Assembly: GCA_951800675.1 (NCBI GenBank)
Contig: CATOKC010000060.1
Coordinates: 1 to 19,116 of the forward strand
DNA from: an uncultured Oscillibacter sp.
GTDB taxonomy: Bacteria; Bacillota_A; Clostridia; Oscillospirales; Oscillospiraceae
DNA: 19,116 nucleotides
Direction: 5' to 3'
Part shown: positions 13,017 through 19,116 of the stretch, one piece after another
How the letters are laid out: each line of letters opens with the position of its first letter
Position numbering within the stretch: position 1 is the first letter of the stretch
The notes under the pieces: model-generated
Database searches by the model: none
The model's input: only the letters and a program-made list of their open reading frames with translations
Told to the model about the DNA's origin: nothing
Position numbers and translations under genes: made by a program

Positions 13017-13046
13017 GGCCCGGAGTACCCACTCCGGGCCCTTTTT
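13017..13046 (+). terminator. Terminator-like hairpin with T-tract
   Basis: GGCCCGGAGT (13017-13026) and ACTCCGGGCC (13031-13040) form a perfect 10-bp stem with a 4-base loop, followed by CTTTTT on the plus strand. It would end plus-strand transcription from the PTS-like gene, though 226 bases after its stop. On the minus strand there is no T-tract, so it is a weaker stop for the operon ending at 13053. Confidence 0.75.
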
Positions 13047-13052
13047 CCGCCC

Positions 13053-14006
13053 TCAGCGGATGGCCTGCAGCCCCTCCACGGCCTCCCGGACGCGCTCCAG
13101 CAGCGCATCCGGCAGCGGAAGCCGCTCCATTTCGATACCGCCGTCCACCAAGCGGTTACGGATACCGAAGTAGACGCCGTCCATAAAGACGGAGGAGTGG
13201 TGCCACTCCCCCCGGAGGCAGGCCAGCAGGCTCAACGCCCCGGAGGACAGGGCGGGCGCGGCATAGGGCTTGAACCCCAGCGCCCGCATGTCCAGATTGG
13301 CGCGCTTGACCTTCTCGGTGAGCTCCCGGGAGAGGGCGTCGTCATAACGGTCAATGGAGTTGGCCAGCACCAGCCCCTCCCCGTGGGGCCCGAAAGCCCG
13401 TCCCTCCGTAAGGTAGGCGGCGAACCGCGCGTCCCGGGCGGCGTAATACCGGGCCCTGGCGTCCATCACCCCCAGCCCGAAGCCCCGGATCTGCCCGGCG
13501 GACAGCCCGCCCTCCAGCAGGGCCGCCCGGCACAGGGGGTCCACCGGATCGCTGACCACGCAGAACATGCCCCGGAACCCCCGCTCTCCCGCCATGCGGG
13601 CATAGGAGGCCGCCAGCGGCCGGTTCAGCTCATACTGCGCCATGCGCACGTCCCCGCTCTTTACCGCCGTGTCCGGCACGAACCGGGAGGCGCAGAAGAG
13701 GAACACGTCGCAGTCCAGAACGTCATCCACATCCACGATCTCAACCGCGGGGAACCGCCCCTCCCCCAGCGCGTTGACCTGATTCAGCTCAAACTCCCAC
13801 CGCTGGGGCACGTTCTCCCGCAGGTCGCAGATGCCCAGGGTGGAGATCACGTCCCCGCCCAGCAGCCGCAGTCCCAGGGCCAGCGTGCTGCCCACGTCCC
13901 CCAGGGCCAGCAGATGGACCCGGCAGGGACGGGGGATGACCGGCGGCGCGGCGGAGAAGGGGTGCCGGTCACAGTTGACAAAGCTATGAGAAGGAAAGTA
14001 TTCCAT
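13053..14006 (-). CDS. Lactate/malate dehydrogenase-like protein
   Basis: A 317-residue Rossmann protein of the LDH/MDH family. The nucleotide site reads LLALGDVGSTLALG (36-40), and the acidic residue expected to bind the NAD ribose is D61 in ICDLREN. The family NPVD is DPVD (VVSDPVDPLC, about 153-156) and the helix after it ends GVMDARARYY, matching the LDSARxR stretch. The catalytic histidine is probably H208 in FGPHGEG. The N-terminus is about 30 residues longer than in usual LDH. The ATG at 14006 is chosen because GGAGG (14013-14017) lies 6 bases upstream; the ATG at 14012 overlaps the upstream stop but directly abuts that site. It shares an operon with the 1602-residue protein. The substrate is unknown, and the Asn-to-Asp change makes ordinary lactate or malate doubtful. 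Confidence 0.75.
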   Translation of the reverse strand: MEYFPSHSFVNCDRHPFSAAPPVIPRPCRVHLLALGDVGSTLALGLRLLGGDVISTLGICDLRENVPQRWEFELNQVNALGEGRFPAVEIVDVDDVLDCDVFLFCASRFVPDTAVKSGDVRMAQYELNRPLAASYARMAGERGFRGMFCVVSDPVDPLCRAALLEGGLSAGQIRGFGLGVMDARARYYAARDARFAAYLTEGRAFGPHGEGLVLANSIDRYDDALSRELTEKVKRANLDMRALGFKPYAAPALSSGALSLLACLRGEWHHSSVFMDGVYFGIRNRLVDGGIEMERLPLPDALLERVREAVEGLQAIR

Positions 14007-14008
14007 GA

Positions 14009-17000
14009 TCATCCTCCGATCACGATCTTAAAATTCGCCTGGAGCCGCCGGAGCATTTCGATGTCGTTGTCCAGATACGCGGAGGCGGCCCGGTTGAGGT
14101 CGTAGGACATGCAGTTCCCCTTGTCCGGGCAGAGGGGCAGGATCACCGCCTCCCCCAGGCGGCTGAGGGTCAGGTTCCGGGCGTAGAGCGCCCGGTACTC
14201 CGTCTCCAGCGTGAGCAGGATGTCCCGTGCGTTCTCCAGACAGACCAGGCTCAGCCGGTACGTGGAGCCGTCGGCGCAGTCCTCGCTGAGGTCGGGAGAG
14301 GCGTAGGGGAATATCCGGTTCACCGCCGGGTGGAGCCCCCCGGCCATGGGCTCGGACCGGCGGACGGTGTCGCCGCCGATGAATGGATACAGCGTGGACT
14401 CCACGAAGCGCAGCCGGAGGTTGGGCAGATAGTAGATGCCGTCCACCGGGTACCCCAGCTGCTCCATGGTATCCCGGCCCATGCCGGTGAGGTAGCCCAC
14501 CAGCACCTGGCGCACCTGGGTCCCGGCCTCCGCCAGCAGGGGTGCGATGGCCCGGATGCGCTTGCCGTCGTGGAGCATGTCGTCCACCAGGATCACCGGC
14601 CGGCCGAAGGCATGGATGGTCCGCACCTGATCCGCCAGGGGGGAGTAGTTCGGGTAGGCCTCCACGGAGAAGCTGGAGAGGTCCGGCTCATAGACCTTGT
14701 CGGTGTGGAGGGTCTTGGTGACGGTGTTGGGCACCGCCACCCCCCGGAGGATCTTCCCGAAGGGCACGCAGATGCACTCCCCCAGTACCCTGGGCTCCAC
14801 CGGATGAGGGGGTACGCCGTTGCAGGCGGCGATCCGCCGGAGCAGCCGCTGGTAGACCAGCCCCGCCGACATGGACAGCACCAGACACCCCGGGTACATC
14901 TCCGTCAAGGCCCGCTGGAGCCGCCGGTGGGCGGCGGAGACGGCGGCGAGCACCCGGGGGTTGGCCCTCAGGGGGGCCTTGATGGTGGTCTCGATGTTCC
15001 GGGTAAGCACGATGGGCCGCCGCATGTCCACCGTGAGCAGCTCCTGCCCGTGGTCCGTGATGGGCGCGGTCACGAAGCCCTGGAGCGTCAGTATCTCCCG
15101 GACGTAGGCCACCGTGGCCTCCACCGGACAGAAGAGGGCGAAGGTGAACTCCTGCCGCAGGGCCAGCGTCAGGACCTCCGTCAGCAGCAGCTGGCACAGG
15201 TCCAGCTGCGCGGGCCCCTTGGGCACGTAGATGCCGCTGATGACCAGCACCCGCCCTCCGGTCTCCTGCCGGACGAAGGCGGACAGCCGCGCGTTCCCCA
15301 GCCGGGAGAAGAGCTGCTTGGACTCCAGACAGCGGAAGCTGGCGAACCCCAGCGCCGTCCCGTCCCGGCGGAGGATGCACAGATGGTCCCCGAACCGCTT
15401 CAGCGCGTCCCAAAGTGCCTCCGGCTCGGGATGGGCGGCCAGGACTGTGGCGCGCAGGGCGTCCTCCGTCTCCTGATCCAGCTCCAGGCACCGCTGAAGC
15501 TCCAGCTCCTCCAGCCGCAGCAGCGGCTTATCCTGGGGCTCCCGAAGATAGAGGCCGTGGAGGTAGATGAACTCCTGGGCCACCGGATCGACGAGGTTGC
15601 TGACGTCCCGCCCCTGGTCGATAGCCTCCCGGATCCGCGTGGAGCTGATCTCCTCCAGATGGGTGGGCAGATGGAGCTCCACCACCCGCCCGGTGATGGC
15701 GCTGTAGTCGTGGGGGTCCCGCCCCCCCTGGTCCCGCCGGAAGATGATGTGGTCGAAACCGTGGATGGAGTTCTCCCGGGGCTCCGCCCGATAGCAGGAG
15801 GCCCCGGCCACCACGTCGCTGCCCGCCACGATGGCCACCTCCCGCCCCGGGAAGAGGGCCCGCAGCGCCGCCAGGTCCTCCGGATTGGCGATGTTCACCG
15901 GGAAATTCTCCGGGAAGATGGACACGTGGAACTCGTCCGCCGTGGACAGGGAGGCCAGCCGCCGCCGGACGCGGTGGGGCTGGGTCTTCTTGGACCAGGA
16001 AAATTCGTCGATGGCCAGCAGCACCTCGTACCCCAGATCCCGGATGGCCCGGACGATGCCCTTGTGGGACAGGGTGAAGGGGTCGAAGGTGCCGGGGAAG
16101 AACGCCACCGGCCTGGGCGCCTCGAACCGGAAGCCCCCCCGGAGCAGCTCCTGCTCCGTGAGGAACCGGTACAGCCGCCCCAGCATGGCGGCGCGGTAGT
16201 AAAAGGTGAGCTCATCCCCCTGCTCCTGCTGGAGGAGGGACAGGAGCCTCTTCTGTGTCAGCAGGAAGGCCCGGCGCTTCTCGTGGACCCCCAGCACCTC
16301 CGACCCGAACACGTGGCGGCCCAGGACGAACAGCGCCTCCTGCCGCACCTGGGGCCGGAAGCCCGCCAGTCCCCGGAGGAGCAGTCCCAGCAGGCGCTCC
16401 CTGCGGCGGCGGTAGGCCGCGTCCCCCTCCGGAAAGCGGACCCGGTAGGTGTCGTATTCCTCGTAGATGACCCCAACGGCGTCCAGCGCGGCGGAGGCCA
16501 CCCGGGCGTTGGAGGCGCACAGGGACTCCTCCAGCTCGCTGAGGACCTCATCCAGCTGCACCGGCGGCAGCCACAGGCAGAACCGCCCCAGATAGCCGGG
16601 GATGTACTTGGCAAACTCCTGCTGCCCGATCTCCAGCCCCCGGCACAGCTCCACCGCCACCTCGTTGCGCTCCTCCGCCGAGAGCAGAGGCGCCATGGAC
16701 AGCAGCGCGGCCCCCGCCGCGTGGCGGACCGTGACCCGGTCGCTGACCTTCACCAGGTTGGTGAGGTGGGTGGCGATGTGGAGCAGGCTCCCGTCTCCCT
16801 CCCGGGCCAGCCGGGTGAGCAGACGGATGTTGACCTCCTTGAGGATCCACGGCGTGGCGGCCTTCAGGTTATCCAGAAAGATCTCGGATACCGCCTCCCG
16901 GGGCAGGGCGGGGGGCTTCCCCCGTCCGGTGATCTCCCCCATGGCCTCCTCCCGCAGCAGCGCCAGGGAGGGGCATCCGGCGCAGTCCACCTCCCGCAGG

Positions 17001-18817
17001 GCCCCCAGCAGCACGTCCTGGGTGGAGATGGCGGGGCGGAGATAATCCAGCAGCAGCACCGCCGCCGTGCGCACCGTCACGTCCTTCCGGGAGGACAGCG
17101 CCTGGGCGAAGAAGAGGAGGTCGTACCGCTGCCGGTCCGCCAGGACCTCCACCGGCAGCGCCGTAGCCGTCTCCAGCAGCTGGAAGGCGGTCTCATCCTC
17201 CAGCCGCTCCGGACGGCGGTAGTACCGGAGAAATTCCTGCAAAAACAGCCCCCGCCGGTCCGCCGGGCATTTTTCCAGCACGGAGTTGACCACCATCTTC
17301 AGCGTAAAGCCGATCCACCGCCGGTGCTGGGCCATGAGCTTCCGGTCCGGCCGGATGAGCTTGGCCAGATAGAGCCGCCATTGGACCAGACCGGCCTCCT
17401 CCCGCCCGTCGGGAGTGCAGCCGTCCGGGGACTCCTTGACGTAGCCCGCGTGGAACCGGGCGATGATCTCCCCCATGAGGGCGGCGGACTGCCGGCGGAT
17501 GTCCCCCTCCCGGTGCATCAATAATTCGTAGAGGAACGCCAGGGTCTGCACCTTCTGGGCATAGCCCAGGTAGACGGAGTAGGACTCCAGCACCCCCAGA
17601 CAGGCCCGCAGCCGCCGCCAGTCCGTCTCCCCCCTGGCCTGCTCCAGCAGTCCCGCGAAGCTCCGCTGCCCGGTGAGGCGGCTCATCAGGGCCACATTGT
17701 GCTCCACGCCCAGCATCCGCAGGGCCTCCATAGCTTGGGCGGGCTCCATCAGAGCGGCGTCCGGCTGGGGGAGCGGGGCGGCGGCCTGTCCGGAGAGGGT
17801 CACGTCCACCCCCATGCGCACCATATAGCGCTCAAAATCCCGCAGCTTGGTGTAGACGAAGGTGTACCGGGTCCGTTTCTCGTTGGTCACGTTGTCCAGC
17901 TTGTGGAGGATGACGTCGAAGGCGTCCGTCAGCGTAGAGATCCTGGTGATCTCCCGCCCGTCGCTCCCCCGGTCCTGCTTCACCCGGAAGTCGGCGTAAA
18001 TGAGGGCCAGGCTCTCGGCGGACAGATAGTCCAGTTCCAGGTCCCAAACGGAGTGATTGGCGGCCACGTAGCCCACATCCTCCATGTGCCTGCTCCGGAA
18101 CCACAGGTCCGTGTAATAGTAGTGGAGGTAGGGCACCCGCTCCCCGGGGCGGCACCCGAACTTGCCGATGTCGTGCCCCGCCGCCGCGGCGGATACCAGG
18201 GGCAGGTCGATGGGCACCCCCGCCCGCTTCATATCCCGGGCCACGCTGACGGCCACGTGGTGGACCCCGGCGATATGCTCCAGCGTCCGCCAGGGCGTGA
18301 CCTCCAGCCCCAGCCGCATGAGCTCGTAGACGTACTCCCTCTGGCAGGCCCGCAGGAACAGCCGGTAGCCGTCCTGATGGGCGCTGCCCTCCAGCTCCTC
18401 CTCCCGCAGCAGGTCCAGGTCCCACATGGGGTCCATGGGCAGCGCGGCCCGCTCGGCGTCGAAGAGCACCTGCAGCAGCGCGAGGAAGAAGGACGCCCCC
18501 GCCCCATAGACCTCCCGCCCCGTGTCGGGGAACTGCTCCGGGAACAGCCCGCCCCGGGCGAAGCCGTAGGCATAGGCCAGCCACCCCTCCTCCGGGCAGG
18601 GGGAGAGCCGTTCCAGCTCCTCCCGGCACAGGGAGAGCACGGCGGCGCAGGACAGCCGCGTGCCGTCGAAGAGCGGCGCGAAGCGCTGGAGAAAGTTCTC
18701 CTCCTCCAGCCACCGGCGCACCAGGGCGCGGTGGGGGGCCAGATATTTGGCGGCGGGCTGGGCGGCGGTCCGGCGGAGCAGGCTGCCGGTCATCTGCCGG
18801 ATGTGTTTTTTGTTCAT
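14009..18817 (-). CDS. Giant HD / HEAT-like / NadD-like / GNAT-like / PRTase-like protein
   Basis: A 1602-residue cytoplasmic protein with no signal peptide or membrane helices. An HD phosphohydrolase domain spans about 175-330, with H186/H187, H215-D216 (AAAAGHDIGKFG) and AANHSVWD. Helical repeats resembling HEAT units fill about 350-890. A NadD-like nucleotidyltransferase starts near 903: PGTFDPFTLSHKG, where (H/T)xGH is TLSH, and ISSTRIR at 1057-1063. A possible GNAT domain lies at about 1110-1260. A PRPP-type motif, VILVDDMLHDGKRI (D1412, D1413), marks a phosphoribosyltransferase-like domain at about 1270-1500. Fused NadD and HD modules (YqeK) are known in Firmicutes, but this five-part order is unusual. 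The ATG at 18817 has AGGAGG 8 bases upstream. It may link NAD or nucleotide synthesis, hydrolysis and salvage, or modify a partner; the partner is unknown. Confidence 0.85.
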   Translation of the reverse strand: MNKKHIRQMTGSLLRRTAAQPAAKYLAPHRALVRRWLEEENFLQRFAPLFDGTRLSCAAVLSLCREELERLSPCPEEGWLAYAYGFARGGLFPEQFPDTGREVYGAGASFFLALLQVLFDAERAALPMDPMWDLDLLREEELEGSAHQDGYRLFLRACQREYVYELMRLGLEVTPWRTLEHIAGVHHVAVSVARDMKRAGVPIDLPLVSAAAAGHDIGKFGCRPGERVPYLHYYYTDLWFRSRHMEDVGYVAANHSVWDLELDYLSAESLALIYADFRVKQDRGSDGREITRISTLTDAFDVILHKLDNVTNEKRTRYTFVYTKLRDFERYMVRMGVDVTLSGQAAAPLPQPDAALMEPAQAMEALRMLGVEHNVALMSRLTGQRSFAGLLEQARGETDWRRLRACLGVLESYSVYLGYAQKVQTLAFLYELLMHREGDIRRQSAALMGEIIARFHAGYVKESPDGCTPDGREEAGLVQWRLYLAKLIRPDRKLMAQHRRWIGFTLKMVVNSVLEKCPADRRGLFLQEFLRYYRRPERLEDETAFQLLETATALPVEVLADRQRYDLLFFAQALSSRKDVTVRTAAVLLLDYLRPAISTQDVLLGALREVDCAGCPSLALLREEAMGEITGRGKPPALPREAVSEIFLDNLKAATPWILKEVNIRLLTRLAREGDGSLLHIATHLTNLVKVSDRVTVRHAAGAALLSMAPLLSAEERNEVAVELCRGLEIGQQEFAKYIPGYLGRFCLWLPPVQLDEVLSELEESLCASNARVASAALDAVGVIYEEYDTYRVRFPEGDAAYRRRRERLLGLLLRGLAGFRPQVRQEALFVLGRHVFGSEVLGVHEKRRAFLLTQKRLLSLLQQEQGDELTFYYRAAMLGRLYRFLTEQELLRGGFRFEAPRPVAFFPGTFDPFTLSHKGIVRAIRDLGYEVLLAIDEFSWSKKTQPHRVRRRLASLSTADEFHVSIFPENFPVNIANPEDLAALRALFPGREVAIVAGSDVVAGASCYRAEPRENSIHGFDHIIFRRDQGGRDPHDYSAITGRVVELHLPTHLEEISSTRIREAIDQGRDVSNLVDPVAQEFIYLHGLYLREPQDKPLLRLEELELQRCLELDQETEDALRATVLAAHPEPEALWDALKRFGDHLCILRRDGTALGFASFRCLESKQLFSRLGNARLSAFVRQETGGRVLVISGIYVPKGPAQLDLCQLLLTEVLTLALRQEFTFALFCPVEATVAYVREILTLQGFVTAPITDHGQELLTVDMRRPIVLTRNIETTIKAPLRANPRVLAAVSAAHRRLQRALTEMYPGCLVLSMSAGLVYQRLLRRIAACNGVPPHPVEPRVLGECICVPFGKILRGVAVPNTVTKTLHTDKVYEPDLSSFSVEAYPNYSPLADQVRTIHAFGRPVILVDDMLHDGKRIRAIAPLLAEAGTQVRQVLVGYLTGMGRDTMEQLGYPVDGIYYLPNLRLRFVESTLYPFIGGDTVRRSEPMAGGLHPAVNRIFPYASPDLSEDCADGSTYRLSLVCLENARDILLTLETEYRALYARNLTLSRLGEAVILPLCPDKGNCMSYDLNRAASAYLDNDIEMLRRLQANFKIVIGG

Positions 18818-18859
18818 GGCGGCGACCTCCTGGGCGCATAGGTTCTCGTGTACCCCCCC

Positions 18860-18888
18860 ATTATGCACCAAACGGGAGCGATACGCAA
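18860..18888 (-). promoter_or_regulatory. Promoter of the giant HD/NadD operon
   Basis: On the minus strand, TTGCGT (18883-18888) is 17 bases from CATAAT (18860-18865). The leader to the ATG at 18817 would be about 36 bases. Moderate match to consensus. Confidence 0.5.
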
Positions 18889-18917
18889 GGTGTTTTTCCG
18901 CCGGAGGACCGCAGGTC

Positions 18918-18933
18918 CTTAAGAAATCTTAAT
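18918..18933. promoter_or_regulatory. Direct repeats CTTAAG / CTTAAT with palindromic overlap
   Basis: CTTAAG (18918-18923) and CTTAAT (18928-18933) are 10 bases apart, one helical turn, as in sites of OmpR/PhoB-type response regulators. The same bases form a palindrome, TTAAGA-AA-TCTTAA. The site lies between the two divergent promoters, 21 bases before the plus-strand -35. A small hairpin, GGACCgcaGGTCC (18906-18918), overlaps its left edge. Confidence 0.35.
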
Positions 18934-18954
18934 AAAACCCGCCAGGATTTTCCC

Positions 18955-18983
18955 TTGCATTTGCCGCGCCGGCGTGGGATAAT
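18955..18983 (+). promoter_or_regulatory. Promoter of the HD-domain gene at the right edge
   Basis: TTGCAT (18955-18960) is 17 bases from GATAAT (18978-18983). Transcription would begin near 18990, ahead of AGGAGGG (19003-19009) and the TTG start at 19017. Confidence 0.6.
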
Positions 18984-19016
18984 AAAGACATCAAAAAAAG
19001 ATAGGAGGGTGTTCCC

Positions 19017-19116
19017 TTGGCGGAGAGTTTTCAGGAAATGACGGCGGACATTTTGTCCCATCCACTCTTCATACGGCTGCGCGGCTGTCCCCACCACGGC
19101 GGGGAGAACTCCCTGT
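19017..19116 (+). CDS. HD-domain protein, N-terminus only (runs off the window)
   Basis: A TTG start with AGGAGGG 7 bases upstream opens a frame of 33 codons that continues to the window end. It reads SFQEMTADILSHPLFIRLRG then CPHHGGENSL. The pattern of helix, then xxHHG...NSL matches the N-terminus of small HD-superfamily phosphohydrolases (DIL..F..L....HHG.TS..DHS). The HD pair itself lies beyond the window. It is divergent from the giant operon, which also begins with an HD domain; shared control through the intergenic region is possible. Confidence 0.6.
   Translation, partial: MAESFQEMTADILSHPLFIRLRGCPHHGGENSL

Noticed and set aside
14330..17524. A 1064-codon plus-strand open frame
   Set aside because: It is antisense to the giant HD/NadD gene, is rich in Pro, Gly, Gln and His as expected from a GC-rich shadow frame, and shows no domain. 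The minus-strand frame has recognisable motifs.
18861..19097. A 78-codon minus-strand frame at the right edge
   Set aside because: It overlaps two promoters and the ribosome site of the plus-strand HD gene, and has no family-like sequence.

Overview
The window looks like a chromosomal segment of a high-GC gut Clostridium relative, of the Flavonifractor / Intestinimonas / Lawsonibacter type in the Oscillospiraceae. This is inferred from very GC-rich genes with strong AGGAGG ribosome sites, sigma-A promoters, and protein families common in that group. No ribosomal RNA, tRNA or CRISPR array was seen.

Bases 1-8650 are an accessory region of lower GC. A WYL-domain regulator (26-865, minus), apparently cut short at its C-terminus by something ending near base 54, is divergent from a tightly overlapping four-gene operon (1004-8040, plus). 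The operon encodes a stand-alone FtsZ-C-terminal-like protein, a PPP-type metallophosphatase, a 772-residue PolC-like protein with degenerate PHP and polymerase active sites, and a 1196-residue protein with an sce7726-type nuclease domain fused to an SNF2/DarB-like helicase. A perfect 13-bp-arm palindrome lies between regulator and operon. The layout recalls WYL-controlled defence systems such as BREX and CBASS loci with BrxR/CapW. This is the strongest candidate for an undescribed system, although a role in an integrative element is an alternative. A 608-bp deleted IS630 copy with perfect 19-bp inverted ends sits 1 bp after the helicase stop codon.

Bases 8650-9240 are AT-rich. They hold a short leader peptide and a 55-residue DUF4177-like gene (minus) with its own promoter.

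Bases 9254-12791 hold a minus-strand operon (YdeI/OmpD-associated protein, Xre regulator, small membrane protein) driven by a consensus promoter with a palindrome over its -10 box and closed by a terminator. Next come an ApbE flavin transferase lipoprotein (minus) and a divergent PfoR/PTS-EIIC-like membrane protein (plus). An array of perfect hairpins and a terminator follow.

Bases 13053-18817 carry a two-gene minus-strand operon. It encodes a 1602-residue protein combining HD phosphohydrolase, HEAT-like repeats, a NadD-like nucleotidyltransferase, an acetyltransferase-like segment and a PRPP-type phosphoribosyltransferase-like domain, followed by a lactate/malate-dehydrogenase-like protein. 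The pairing suggests NAD/nucleotide metabolism or salvage. The window ends in the first 33 codons of a divergent HD-domain gene.
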